Source of the DNA: Cotesia glomerata
Lineage: Eukaryota; Arthropoda; Insecta; Hymenoptera; Braconidae
Assembly (NCBI RefSeq): GCF_020080835.1
Contig: NC_058166.1
Coordinates: forward strand, 6,892,000-6,955,999
Direction: 5' to 3'
DNA: 64,000 nt
Under the pieces are notes generated by a model that saw only the letters and a list, made by a program, of their open reading frames with translations, ran no database searches and was not told where the DNA came from. This document shows positions 1 through 11,926 of the stretch, one piece after another. A program made the position numbers and the translations under genes. Position 1 is the stretch's first letter. Each line of letters opens with the position of its first letter.

Positions 1-271
1 ATACGCAACTACAGTTAAAAAAAGTAATTCACAGCTTACATTTACGGCCGCCAGGGCGCACTGGAATTATATCTACATAAACTGTAGCTTCAAGGGGATA
101 GTTTGCGGTAAAAAATGCAGCCAACGCGAGATTTAAGTTAGTACCGTAGAAAAGTAAACTCCAATCTTAAAGGTGCTCACACACATGTTAATGAACTAAG
201 GTAGATTGCTTGCAGTTATCCTTTTATTTATTTACTTTGTTTATTTACTTTGAGCTCTCTGCGAGAAAGTA

Positions 272-1133
272 CCCGAGAAAAAATATTTATATACAATTAT
301 ATATATTTATATATAAATTGGTTATACATGATTATATATGAAAAATGGCCAAATATAATCATATCTAATTATATATAACAATATTTAATTATATATTTAT
401 TACATCTAATTATTGGGTTAATTTTATGGATAGAATATTTAATATGGTCCTACGCAATTCTGTGTAACCAATTGAAATGCAAAAAAATATATCTAGATAT
501 AATTTTATAGCTATAACACCAGCGGTCACCCATCCAACTATTAACCCTGCTCAATGCTGCTTAACTTTGGTGATCTCCGTGCGTCTTGAAGTGTCTGTCT
601 GCTGTGCTGCTGTCTTAGATGATAATGATTCTATGATCTACATAATGTATCATATGAGTTTATCATAAATGGAATATAAAAGTTGATTTTAATATATATT
701 TGGATAGTCATTATTCATAATTTATTTATTTTACCGAATTTCATTATAATATAAGACTTATTTAAATAATAAAATAAATAATGATTTTACTATTAGGTAG
801 TAGCAGAGCAGACCAAAACATCTCATAGGAAATGTGACAAATTTTGTATTTCAGAATTATTTAAACGTAATTATAAACATCATTTTACACTTTTTGTGAT
901 AACCATCAAAAAAAATTTTTTTTCAAAGAAAAAATTTTTATGTCTGTTAATTATATATAAGCATACATAGTTATATATAATTATATATGGGACTATATAC
1001 AATCTTGCATGGCTGTATATTGCTCCATATATAGTCATATATAATTATATATAACCTCATATACAATTCCACATATAATCATGTATGATTATATACAATT
1101 ATATATAATTATATAGAAACATTTTTTCTCGGG
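272..1133. mobile_element. CCC...GGG-ended non-autonomous element, AT-rich
   Basis: The left end reads CCCGAGAAAAAATATTTATA and the right end is its near inverse, ending TTTTTTCTCGGG. Both are flanked by TA, which fits a 2-bp target duplication. The interior is almost entirely variants of an ATATATAATTATATAT motif with no coding potential. The end style matches other CCC...GGG elements in this window. Caution: similar AT repeat continues beyond 1133 to about 1482 and ends in a second, imperfect TTTTCTCGA copy of the terminus, so the true right boundary is ambiguous. Confidence 0.45.
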
Positions 1134-1482
1134 TATTGCTCCATATATAGTCATATATAATTATATATGATTATATATAGCCTCATATACAATTCCATAT
1201 ATAATCATGTATGATTATATATAATTCTATATACTTATATATAATTGTATATGGAACTATATATAATCCTGCATGGTTGTATATTGCTCCATATATAGTC
1301 ATATATAATTATATATGATAATATATAACCTCATATACAATTCCATATATAATCATGTATGATTATATATAATTATGTATGATCATATATAATTGTATAT
1401 AATTATATATGTGATTCCATATATAATCATATATGATTATATACAATTATATATAATTATATAGAAACATTTTTTTTCTCGA
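1134..1482. repeat. AT-rich repeat, second copy of the preceding interior
   Basis: This stretch repeats the segment around 1010-1133 (TATTGCTCCATATATAGTC, then TATATAATTATATA units). It ends in a TATAGAAACATTTTT block followed by TCTCGA. It looks like an internal tandem duplication or a second degenerate copy of the 272-1133 element. No coding potential is seen. Confidence 0.5.
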
Positions 1483-1750
1483 ATTTGCCTTTTTCATGAA
1501 AAAAAAAATAGCATCTATCGACGATTCTCGACATGTCAACTTTCAAGTTAATAAAAATATAATTGTTTTGATTCTGGTGAAAAAACACACAGAAATCGAT
1601 TACTGTATCATTTAATAACCACAATATGCAACATTACTCATAATAAATTTACGGATTTTTGTATTATAACAATTCAGAAAAGTCTGTTCAGCTACTGGTC
1701 CACATTTTTACAAGTGTTCCAAGTACTGGGTACTTTACCTTATTACTTAC

Positions 1751-1805
1751 CTTCAATTCCACCAATTATTATTTCATCACGACTGGAAGCTGATTCTTCA
1801 GGCAT
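1751..1805 (-). CDS. Candidate first coding exon of an unidentified gene
   Basis: On the minus strand an ATG at 1805 opens 18 codons encoding MPEESASSRDEIIIGGIE. They end at 1751, followed by a good splice donor (GTAAGTAAT). The peptide is acidic and unrecognised. The following exons would lie at lower coordinates, where I see only AT repeat, so the gene either runs out of the window or the exon is a chance match. It would be divergent from bbs5. Confidence 0.3.
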
Positions 1806-3082
1806 TCTACAACTAAAATCACTACTTTTTATTTTCCTTATCCTTCATTTTAAGCACCCACTTTTATATTAACTTAATATGTTGTTTTAACATCAATATA
1901 TTTATAAATTTTTTAAAAATAAGCAATGCGTATGCTTATTAAAAGCAAAACTTGATGTAAATAAGATTCTTTATCTCAATCACATTTCAGTTTATTACTT
2001 TTTAACAATCTAAAATTAAAGAACGATTGTTTATGTGTCAGACAAATGTGTATTGTTATAACTGACGTTATAAGTTATTAACAAAACAATAAAAAATGAA
2101 TTTATTAACACTGCGCGGTAAAAATAAAGATTAATAATTTTATTGTTGTTATGAAATAATAAAGTGTTTAAAAATTTTGTGTTCTTAATGACCCAGTCAG
2201 AAGAGTTAAATTAACTTGGCGGCTGTCACTGATGTTGCCCTTGGTAGATATTTTCTGGTTTCTGCCAGGGCATTTCACTCTTTCACTCCCGTCGTCTGGT
2301 TTTTTAAGGAAAATAAAAAGTAAGAGCACACAACCCTGATAGCCACGCTTTTGGTAATTAATAACCTGCACTGGCGGGATTTTAGCCAAAGTCATTTCAA
2401 AGTTCACTTAAAGTCACTCACTGCCAGAATCCCTGTATTGAATCTGTAGTGAAGTTGGTTCTAGGAATTCAAACATAAACCTACGCCGACATCTGAACTA
2501 AAGCTGTTGACAAGTTTTATTTGCAGAAGGTTAACTAAAGTTATGACTCTGAATTTGCGTAGAAATAATGTCAAGTTAGACTGTAACATTTTAACAAATT
2601 TTAGCTGACAGTTAATATAAATTACCTAAACTTCAATTTTCATTTAAAATACTTAACAATATGAAGACATATTTGAAAATCAAGTTTTAACTCTGAAAGT
2701 TCAATCTACAACACAACAGACACAGGGCAATTATTTCGATATGATTTTTTTAAGAAAGATAATGCATAAAATTAGAACCTAATATTTTCTTGTCATTTGA
2801 TGTTAGTATTACTTATAACTCATAAATAAGTAACTCAATGAAATTAAATAAAAATTTTGCATATTTTAATTGAAAAGGATAAATTTGAAAAAAGATAATT
2901 TTTTTAACCTGATGTTTTCCTATCGTTAAAAAACATTTACTTCCCAGAAAGTTTTCACCTACGGCAAATATACTTCAGGTCTGTTATACGCAAAATAAAT
3001 ATGAAAAATAAATACTGTTAATTTTATTTGATTTGTACAAATATATATAAGTGATTATTGGTCTCCAGAATTAATATATATT
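1806..3082. other. Intergenic or intronic sequence, no gene seen
   Basis: AT-rich sequence without a convincing exon. bbs5 needs roughly 270 more N-terminal residues upstream of 3515, and none are recognisable here on the plus strand. A 79-codon minus-strand frame at 2168-2407 has no recognisable domain and no splice context. Confidence 0.4.
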
Positions 3083-3182
3083 NNNNNNNNNNNNNNNNNN
3101 NNNNNNNNNNNNNNNNNNNNNNNNNNNNNNNNNNNNNNNNNNNNNNNNNNNNNNNNNNNNNNNNNNNNNNNNNNNNNNNNNN
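3083..3182. other. Assembly gap (100 N)
   Basis: Exactly 100 N, the usual placeholder for a gap of unknown size. It abuts a CA microsatellite and lies where the missing 5' exons of bbs5 are expected. Confidence 0.95.
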
Positions 3183-3194
3183 ACACGCATACGC

Positions 3195-3245
<51 letters not shown>

Positions 3246-3406
3246 TAAATACATACAGACATAGTGACACCCTCGCGGGGATAGTCAGGGAAGCTTCCTG
3301 TGACCTTCAAACGTCGAGATCTGATGAAAACTCGATTTTTGCGAAACAGTGTAAGACCAATAACTTCCCGATTTTTGAAAATCTTCGATTTTCTTAGCGG
3401 GAAGTT
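3183..3406 (+). repeat. (CA)n microsatellite plus 3' end of a dispersed repeat
   Basis: A CA tract at about 3183-3242 is followed by a unique block (GGGATAGTCAGGGAAGCTTC, then AACGTCGAGATCTGATGAAA). It ends in a hairpin, AACTTCCCG...AGCGGGAAGTT, at 3361-3406. The same order of CA tract, block and hairpin recurs at 62471-62711, so the microsatellite is part of the repeat. The 5' part is lost in the gap. It lies upstream of the first visible bbs5 exon, probably in an intron. Confidence 0.65.
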
Positions 3407-3514
3407 AAAAATTACTTGAATTTTGGGAAACCAAACCTTGTGAAATGCCACAGCATGGTATTTTGATTTGAAATAATAATTTATGTCTATACTGTTTAAT
3501 TTATCAAATTTTAG

Positions 3515-3995
3515 GCATCTATTAAGACTTCTAAATTTGGACCAACCCTTGTTATCATAAGTACAAAACCGAGTAATGGTTACGTTTTGGGATTCCGCGT
3601 GGATCCAGTACAAAAATTACATACTCTTAATAAAGAAATTCAGACTCTTAAAATATCTTATGGTAAAAGTCCAATCTTTGGCGTTGAATATACTTTCGAG
3701 TACCAGGTATCCTAATCGATTGAATTTCATTTTTGGTCAATTTAATTTAAATATTAAATAATGAAATCAAATTGATTTTTAGGGCGTCATCGAACCTGAA
3801 GTAAAGGAAGAGGTCACTAAAGAAATACAGGATAGCAACGATGAAATTTCTAATGTATTTGGTTTATATTTTGCTGATGACGGAACAAAACAACATCAAC
3901 CTAAACTTGATTCATATTTAGGGCTTGCAGCTGAAGAACCCAGACCGGGAATTTCTTTACAAAGTTTATGGGAACTAATACCTGGCAATCCATAA
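3515..3995 (+). CDS. bbs5: BBSome subunit BBS5, C-terminal two exons (partial)
   Basis: BBS5 is a subunit of the BBSome, the coat complex that moves membrane proteins into and out of cilia; its PH-like domains bind phosphoinositides. The two exons are 3515-3706 and 3783-3995, separated by a 76-bp intron with GT-AG ends, both in phase 0. They give about 134 residues ending at TAA. Recognition rests on SKFGPTLVI, then GYVLGFRVDP, then SPIFGVEY, and finally the C-terminal block LGLAAEE...ISLQSLWELI, all in the order found in BBS5. Exon 3515 begins after TTTTAG. The N-terminal ~270 residues are missing, most likely in the adjacent gap. It converges with the minus-strand membrane-protein gene, the stops being 250 bp apart. 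Confidence 0.85.
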
Positions 3996-4244
3996 AAAGT
4001 GACATTTTTTATTTTATTTCTTTGTTCTCATTGACATCATTTGGATCAAGTATTAATATTTTCTTATAAGTGGGAACAGAATAAAAAATTTATAATTTAT
4101 AATATAAATACTCAATTACTACAAGGGCTTATACAAACTTATACAAATTTAACATTTAAGAGTTCAATAATTTAAGTTTAGGAAATATTCAACATTTTTG
4201 TCTTAAATTATTTAATGAAATTGTCCAAATAAAAAAAATTGTTT

Positions 4245-5795
4245 TTAACGATCTCTTCTCGATTGAAAACGAGAGTCAAATTCATGCAGATAACCATGAA
4301 TTCTAGCGGCTTCTTCGGTTAATTCTGTGATGAATCTCTTATTTCTGTTGATAAGTATCGTGCTACCAGTAGTATTATTGCCAAAATTCTTCATCAGCAT
4401 CTAGAAAATAATCGAGAATAAAAGTTCGAAATGATCAATTTGTCACGATACTCATACAACTGTATAAATTGATCTAAACGTATTTTATTATTACCATAAT
4501 TAGGCGGATTAAATAAATTGCGAATGTTAAAAACGATATAGCTAAGAGAGCTCCTTCAAGAGATGGGAAACCAATATGACTGTCATGCTCATCCCAACTT
4601 GAACCTCGTTTTTTTCGAGCACGGGAATCAGCATTTCGATTAATAACTTCTAGAATTATAAGAAAATTTCTTTGAAAATAACATTGAATTTACTTTTTCT
4701 TTTTTAAGACTAAAACAAAATTAGACATGGTATGAAATTTAGTTGTTTCTATTGTGAGCATATCATTTAGAGCGTGACAAAAAAATAGTTAACGGCTAAA
4801 ATCATCCTGACATAGTGTACTTTGTTTATCAATTTTTCTTTAAAACATATATTTTTAGATCATAAGTATCTCATTAATGATCAAAGTCTGACCGAAATAG
4901 TTTTTTTGTGATAATTAAATAACAAAAAATTAAAATTTGTAAAAAAGTAAAGTAAATTAGTAAATGAATGAATAAAATTCAACTGAAAACAGAGTTATTG
5001 ATTTTTTAGAGGAAAAGTAAAAAAAATTATTATAGCATAAATGTAAAAATAGATAAAAATTTCAAAGACACAATAATTAATAGTATGTTTTAATTTATAT
5101 ATAAAATAATAATGAATAATAAATATACGTTTACCTGGAATCATCGAACGAATTGTTTTCGATAAGTCGTTTTTGAACGATTGTAAAAATTCCAGTTTTT
5201 CTTTATGAGTTTTTCCCAGATTCTCAATTAAAATTATATGAACTCGTTTCAATTGATTTATTGGAATATAATTCAAAAGATAGTAAGAATATGATTGCTT
5301 CTTTTTATTAGATTTGGTCTTTTCTTCCGTGAAATCGAAAAGTGGAGATTTTGTTGTAATATATAATTGAGTGGATGAATCAATAGGCTTATTTTTTAAT
5401 TCATTTGTATAGTTTTCAGAAATTTTCGAAAAATTTTGATTTGTATTTAATGTCTCCTTGTGTATTGACAAATTTTCATAATTTTTATATCTATCGCTAT
5501 CATTTAATTGGTCAAAATCGGTTGGAACTGATACTTTGGACGGTTTCAATCGTATATCACCATAAATTCCTTCAGAATCACAGTTAGTATGATTCGTTAC
5601 ATTGAAAAATAAATTTTTTGAAATATTCAATAAGTTGTTAACTTTCATTACATCAAATTTAATAGTAGATTTACGATAGATTTTCATTTTATCTGAAAAT
5701 TGAGGAAGTTCTATCCATTCACTTATCACAGAATTTTTAATAAAAATTGTTGATAAATACAATGTTAAAATAACTATCACTTGTTTTTCTAACAT
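4245..5795 (-). CDS. Single-pass membrane protein, three exons, unknown family
   Basis: Exons on the minus strand are 5795-5135, 4649-4495 and 4400-4245, with GT-AG junctions in phases 1 and 0. They encode about 323 residues. Residues 1-20 are hydrophobic (MLEKQVIVILTLYLSTIFIK) and look like a signal peptide. They are followed by a polar, Asn/Ser-rich segment with several N-x-S/T sites. A transmembrane helix comes near residue 255 (GALLAISFLTFAIYLIRLIM), then a short basic tail ending SRRDR. This suggests a type I topology with an extracellular N-terminal domain. I do not recognise the family. The exon structure and intact frame argue for a real host gene. Confidence 0.7.
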
Positions 5796-6202
5796 AACGA
5801 AAATTTTATATAATGGAATATATTTTTAGAGTATTTTGTCTAACTACTTTGGTGACAATAAGTCGGAGACTGACCGTGTTAAGCAAAATTCATGTTACAC
5901 TTTTAACTGCGACAATTATTTCCAGCAGGTGTTTACTAATTGTCATAAAGAAACAAATATAATAAATAGAGCATAAATCCAATTAAGTAATATTTTTAAA
6001 ATCTGTATTTTATTTCTTTTAACATATACACAGAAAAAAAAAGTTAACTTGAGCCAAGAAAATACTTTTCTTCTTAATTATTTTCTTGAGCGAAGAAGAT
6101 TATACTTTTGCCATATAAATTAATAATAAAGATCATTGAGTACTTTATTGGCAAATATTTTCAGATATTCATAATTTTTTTTTTTTTTTTAACTAAACAA
6201 AA
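5796..6202. other. Upstream region of the membrane-protein gene, no gene seen
   Basis: AT-rich sequence, presumably including the promoter of the minus-strand gene. Around 6030-6110 there is a half-copy of a MITE-like sequence (CACAGAAAAAAAAAGTTAAC, then CTTGAGCCAAGAAAA) related to the hairpin at 23717-23921. Confidence 0.4.
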
Positions 6203-6371
6203 TACACAGTAAAAAATTTTTCGTCACTTTGTAGAGTGTCAAAAATTTGTGTGTTGAATATTACACTCTAGTGTGTAGAATTTAACATTCTGGTGTGTTA
6301 AATCATTAAATCATCACAATCAAATCAAATTTTAACACTCTACACAATGACGAAAAATTTTTTACTGTGTA
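6203..6371. mobile_element. MITE with TA target duplication
   Basis: The ends are CACAGTAAAAAATTTTTCGT and its inverse, ACGAAAAATTTTTTACTGTG, flanked on both sides by TA. The element is about 165 bp with no coding sequence. A TA duplication is typical of Tc1/mariner-mobilised MITEs. Confidence 0.75.
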
Positions 6372-6563
6372 CTCAAATCTGACAGTACAAAAAATTTTTT
6401 ATGGATGTTAAATTTTTTTCTATATGCCATTATATTATGATACTGAAATTAGCAGACATCTGACAATTCTTTGAATTTTTAAAACCAATCAATTATTACA
6501 AAAAATTACAATTAGTTTCAAATTTCTACATGTGGAATTTTTTTACAAATTAAATTAAAATCT

Positions 6564-6703
6564 AAGGTAAAAGCCCCAATATATGATCATGTACCAGTAT
6601 ATGATCACCATGTATTTCTATACCTATATTTGCGAATATAGATATACAAATACATGGAGTGATCATATACTGGTACATGATCATATACTGGGGCTTTTAC
6701 CTT
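6564..6703. repeat. Near-perfect 140-bp palindrome
   Basis: Starts AAGGTAAAAGCCCCA and ends TGGGGCTTTTACCTT. Both arms contain ATATGATCATGTACCAGTATATGATCA-type sequence and are nearly perfectly complementary over about 60 bp around a short AT-rich centre. It is a foldback MITE or a cruciform-forming repeat with no coding potential. Confidence 0.75.
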
Positions 6704-7371
6704 ATATCATATTTCTAGATCTAAAGTCATTTAATTATTTATAATACTAAAATTAGCCGACGTTTTTAATTTTTTGATTATTTTTCAATTATTAATTAGA
6801 ACGAAAAATATTTTTTTTTAAATTGCCCTAATAGTTTTTCAAGTTTTTTACAAATGAAAATTCTTTTTATTTTTTTGTAGTAATTTTTTCAATAAAAAAA
6901 AATTTCTGAAAATTTTTAGATGTCTGTTAACTTAATTTTCATTAATTATTTTATTTATATCTTATTTTATGGTGATAATAAAATATAAAGTAGTAATGAT
7001 AATGTAACCAAGTTTAGTTTCAAAACCATCAGGCCGTAATATACAGTCGTCGTCATTGATTTGTAACGGTTGGCAATGATTCGAGTAAAATAAAAAATTC
7101 TCAATTTGGACATCTCTCACTAAAAATTTCAATTAACAATATGTTTGGAAAATAAAAAAAATAACCAATATCAAATAACTACAGCTAAATATAAAGACAT
7201 TTAGTAAAATATTAGATCATATCAGTATACAAAATTAAAATTTAAAAGGCCTAAAATTAGAAAATAGACCATTAAAGCAATTAAAATTTTTTAAAAATGG
7301 AAATATAAACAGAAGAAACAAAGGAAATTAAAAAATAGTGACAAACCTAAATTCAGACAATTCGAATAAAA

Positions 7372-8660
7372 CCCTGTGGAAAAAGCCAGATAGAAAATAT
7401 TAAGTTCCCATAAGAATCCTGATACGTCTATATGGACCAAAAAATGCTCCGATATAAATGCTATCATAACTTATCCGTTGTTACCAAAAATTAAAATCTA
7501 TCCGTGTTTTCCTTATCGTAATTCATAGGATTGTATTATTGTTTTTAATTGATTGGACTTTACTCGGGTAATCGGTTAGAGTATTCATAGGGTTAAATAC
7601 ATCCCGATCGGAACAGTAATTTCATAAGCATAAACAGTTGCTCGAAGCTATACTTTTTCGTCTGCAAATGCGTTTCGGTCGTACAAGCTATATATACATC
7701 GGATTTTCCAACTTATAGTTGAATTAGTATTACACAGGATGGTCTGCTCAATTTTTCTATCAGAAATTAACAGTAATTGCTCATTTAATTTTTCTCATCT
7801 CTATCGTTAATAATAATATATTTACAATACAGAAATGAGATTATGTTATATTTATTCATGAGGAAATGCTGTTTCAAAAACACATTAAATTCCAATAACT
7901 GAATCTGACATTCCACCAAATTAACCGAAATTGAAACTATAAGCAATTGCAGTTTTTTTTTGTATGAATTACCAAGAGCATGTTTTGATATTCATATAAG
8001 CCGGTATGAGGAATTCCTTCATGGTAAAGATGAATTTCCATCGGATATCACGACAATATTTCTTTGTTTTTCTATATGTTATACACCTACATAAATCTTC
8101 ACATAATGAGAAACAATTTTTTATCAGAAATTTTTTTTTGAGTACCGATTGAATCAGATATTCATTAGAAAATACAAGTCAATTATCTATTTCAGTTTTT
8201 TAAGTTTAAACAAATTTAATTTCAGTTTCACCTGTAAAATCCAAAATGTCTCATATGCAGTTACTAATTTTTTTTATGATTAAAAGGATCGTATACGAAT
8301 TTACTGTTTTAACCGTACAATCAAATAAATCTCATTAAAAAAAAATTATTAACAATCTTTATGGTATTAATTATTTTTTTGATAGATATTTTAGACACAA
8401 AAAATAATAAGATATATTCTGAAATTGCTTTAAAAAATAAAAAATAATCCTTACTTCAAAGTAACTATAAGCTAAAAGAAATTACGTGCTTAATTAATTT
8501 TATAATTTGAAATAAGAAGAATGACTAACAATTGGATTTCTTAAGAGAAAATAATATTTAATTACTCATTTTTTATTAAGTATGAATTTATGTAATTGTA
8601 GTAGTTTTTTAAAATTATACAACTTTAATAAAATGTTTATTTCTTACAAACAAAATAAAC
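7372..8660. repeat. Left subterminal region of the 22-kb element
   Basis: Non-coding, with scattered degenerate motifs also found near the right end: TGCTGTTTCAAAAACACA at about 7869-7886 (matching about 29685-29702), and variants of ACAGTAATTGC and CTGATAC. In CACTA elements, subterminal repeats are binding sites for the element's own DNA-binding protein; here that role is inference. Confidence 0.45.
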
Positions 8661-9130
8661 ACCACAATCTTGAGTATATTTGTAATAATAAAGAAGAGTA
8701 ACAGTTGTCTTTCTCACTCAACTAGTAAAATAAAGGGGTACGAGATGGAGAAAAAGCTTCTACTGAAAAGTGGGGGAAGTCGAATCTGAAGTGTTTGAAA
8801 GTATAAGAGTTCTATCGTAGACAGTCGAGTCGCGTTATAAGATCGCTCATTACAAGTCCGTAGATCGAAGTTTCCCATACTCCCTCCACACGTCTCTATA
8901 CTCTTCATTGGCCAAGAGACCGAACTCTTAACGAGATTCGGCTGTACATAACTAAAGCCCGCCAAAGTGTCGTAGAAGCCGGTAGTCACGTTGGCTGTCG
9001 TTTCAGTTTCTTAGCCGTTCATAGTGAATTTTAACCGCGGTGTTAAATTGACAAATTTAAAAATTATTTAAATAATTGAATATTTAATATTTAATATAAT
9101 TTGAAGTAATCCATTAACACCAACAGACAC
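8661..9130 (+). promoter_or_regulatory. Candidate promoter and 5' non-coding exon of the BEN gene
   Basis: This GC-richer island (about 8700-9030) stands out from the surrounding AT-rich sequence. It ends in a strong splice donor at 9130/9131 (GTAAGTACT). The next acceptor fitting the gene is ATATTCTAG at 13797, 19 bases before the ATG at 13817, which would give a 4.7-kb 5' intron filled by later repeats. The start of transcription cannot be seen. A 91-codon minus-strand frame here has no recognisable domain. Confidence 0.35.
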
Positions 9131-9913
9131 GTAAGTACTGAATATTTTTATTAAGTTTTGGAACAATAATTATTTTTTGATATTTAAAAACTTCATTATT
9201 GTTTAATTTTCATGTGTTGCACAAAATTACCGAATAAGTGTTTCAATGTGCGTGAATATTTAACAGAGTTTTTGTTTTATTTGCTTATGATTAACGTAAT
9301 AATAACATTACTTAATAGTATTGCAATTTTAAAATAAATAATAGTTTAAAAAAACTAAAAACACGCTTTTTATAGAAAACCAAACTAAAAAATAGAAAAT
9401 AAATTTTAATAAATTTAAATTAAGAATAGTGTTAAAAATTTCAATAAATATAAATTAATAATAGTGTAAATAAAAAAATGTATTTTATTTTAAAAAAAGC
9501 GTGGGGTGCTTTTTAAGATATCAAAATGATAATCACTCTACTCATATCTGTCAATAAAATATTTATAACTATTGACACCATGCACCCCACGCTTTTTTAA
9601 AATAAAATACATTTTTTATTTACACTATTATTAATTTATATTTATTGAAATTTTTAACACTATTCTTAATTTAAATTTATTAAAATTTATTTTCTATTTT
9701 TTAGTTTGGTTTTCTATAAAAGCGTGTTTTTAGTTTTTAAACTATTATTTATTTTTACTTTTTAGTTTGGTTTATTTATAAAAGCGTGATTTTTTAGTTT
9801 TTTTAAACTATTATTTGTTGATTATCAAAAATATTCAGGCGCGCAAATTACCCACGGAGAGTTACATACTGACAAACTGACATACAAGTGGAGCTAATAT
9901 AAAGCGTGTAAAA

Positions 9914-10378
9914 AACCTATGGAGGAAAACACCTGGTTTCGAAATATAACTTCGGGATGGTCATCAGAGGATTCCGGGTTGATGTACGGGTTTATCTGTG
10001 CCATTCCCGATGAAAACCTACGGAGGAAAACACCTGGTTTCGAGATATAACTTCGGGATGGTCATCAGAGAGGATTCCGGGTTGATGTACGGGTTTATCT
10101 GTGCCATTCCCGATGAAAACCTACGGAGGAAAACACCTGGTTTCGAGATATAACTTCGGGATGGTCATCAGAGGATTCCGGGTTGATGTACGGGTTTATC
10201 TGTGCCATTCCCGATGAAAACCTACGGAAGAAAACACCTGGTTTCGAGATATAACTTCGGGATGGTCATCAGAGGATTCCAGGTTGATGTACGGGTTTAT
10301 CTGTGCCATTCCCGATGAAAACCTACGGAGGAAAACACCTGGTTTCGAGATATAACTTCGGGATGGTCATAAGAGGAT
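9914..10378 (+). repeat. 101-bp minisatellite array, copy 1
   Basis: About 4.6 units beginning CCTACGGAGGAAAACACCTG and ending CCATTCCCGATGAAAA, differing by single substitutions and one AG insertion near 10068. The last unit breaks off after GGTCATAAGAGGATGA. Confidence 0.85.
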
Positions 10379-11127
10379 GACTAGGAAGGTCATCACCTGG
10401 GTTCTAGGTTGATAATAATCAAAATTTAAATAATATCATTATGGTAGTCTCTTTATGCGAAGGAGAGTTACATACTGACAAACTGACAAACTGACAAACT
10501 GACAAACTGACAAACTGACAAACTGACATACAAGTGAAGCTAATATAAATATAAATAATAATAGTTTAAAAAAACTAAAAACACGCTTTTTATAGAAAAC
10601 CAAACTAAAAAATAGAAAATAAATTTTAATAAATTTAAATTAAGAATAGTGTTAAAAATTTCAATAAATATAAATTAATAATAGTGTAAATAAAAAAATG
10701 TATTTTATTTTAAAAAGCGTGGGGTGCTTTTAAGATATCAAAATGATAATCACTCTACTCATATCTGTCAATAAAATATTTATAACTATTGACACCATGC
10801 ACCCCACGCTTTTTAAAATAAAATACATTTTTTATTTACACTATTATTAATTTATATTTATTGAAATTTTTAACACTATTCTTCTTAATTTAAATTTATT
10901 AAAATTTATTTTCTATTTTTTAGTTTGGTTTTCATATAAAAGCGTGTTTTTAGTTTTTAAACTATTATTTATTTTTACTTTTAGTTTGGTTTATTTATAA
11001 AAGCGTGATTTTTTAGTTTTTAAACTATTATTTGTTGATTATCAAAAATATTCAGGCGCGCAAATTACCCACGGAGAGTTACATACTGACAAACTGACAT
11101 ACAAGTGAAGCTAATATAAAGCGTGTA

Positions 11128-11690
11128 AAAAACCTACGGAGGAAAACACCTGGTTTCGAAATATAACTTCGGGATGGTCATCAGAGGATTCCGGGTTGAT
11201 GTACGGGTTTATCTGTGCCATTCCCGATGAAAACCTACGGAGGAAAACACCTGGTTTCGAAATATAACTTCGGGATGGTCATCAGAGGATTCCGGGTTGA
11301 TGTACGGGTTTATCTGTGCCATTCCCGATGAAAACCTACGGAAGAAAACACCTGGTTTCGAGATATAACTTCGGGATGGTCATCAGAGGATTCCGGGTTG
11401 ATGTACGGGTTTATCTGTGCCATTCCCGATGAAAACCTACGGAGGAAAACACCTGGTTTCGAGATATAACTTCGGGATGGTCATCAGAGGATTCCGGGTT
11501 GATGTACGGGTTTATCTGTGCCATTCCCGATGAAAACCTACGGAGGAAAACACCTGGTTTCGAAATATAACTTCGGGATGGTCATCAGAGGATTCCGGGT
11601 TGATGTACGGGTTTATCTGTGCCATTCCCGATGAAAACCTACGGAGGAAAACACCTGGTTTCGAGATATAACTTCGGGATGGTCATCAGA
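11128..11690 (+). repeat. 101-bp minisatellite array, copy 2
   Basis: About 5.6 units of the repeat at 9914-10378, followed by an 8-bp CTGACAAA array (about 11791-11885) longer than its counterpart at about 10469-10530. Copy-number differences between otherwise near-identical composites indicate slippage after the larger duplication. Confidence 0.85.
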
Positions 11691-11926
11691 GGATGACTAG
11701 GAAGGTCATCACCTGGGTTCTAGGTTGATAATAATCAAAATTTAAATAATATCATTATGGTAGTCTCTTTATGCGAAGGAGAGTTACATACTGACAAACT
11801 GACAAACTGACAAACTGACAAACTGACAAACTGACAAACTGACAAACTGACAAACTGACAAACTGACAAACTGACAAACTGACATACAAGTGAAGCTAAT
11901 AAAAAGCGTGTAAAAAAGCGTGTAAA

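Larger units (their letters stand above)
9334..11905. repeat. Two tandem copies of a palindrome-minisatellite composite repeat
   Basis: Each copy (9334-10550 and 10551-11905) has the same order. First comes a ~480-bp imperfect palindrome centred on a GCGTGGGGTGC / GCACCCCACGC hairpin, with TTTAGTTTGGTTT-type outer arms. Then comes an array of ~101-bp units containing GGAAAACACCTGGTTTCGA and TTCCGGGTTGATGTACGGG, about 4.6 copies in the first and 5.6 in the second. Last is an 8-bp array of CTGACAAA. No coding sequence is present. The outer arm motif recurs at 29944-32282. It lies inside the presumed 5' intron of the BEN gene. Confidence 0.8.

Noticed and set aside
2168..2407. 79-codon minus-strand frame
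   Set aside because: No recognisable motif or splice context, and no supporting start; likely chance.
3024..3613. Open frames spanning the N gap and CA repeat
   Set aside because: They consist of translated N and CA/CV repeat; the real coding strand here is bbs5 in another frame.
8714..8989. 91-codon minus-strand frame in the GC-richer island
   Set aside because: No domain recognised; the island fits better as promoter and leader of the plus-strand BEN gene.
9914..11690. CRISPR-like array
   Set aside because: Units are contiguous ~101-bp repeats without unique spacers, in animal DNA; this is a minisatellite.
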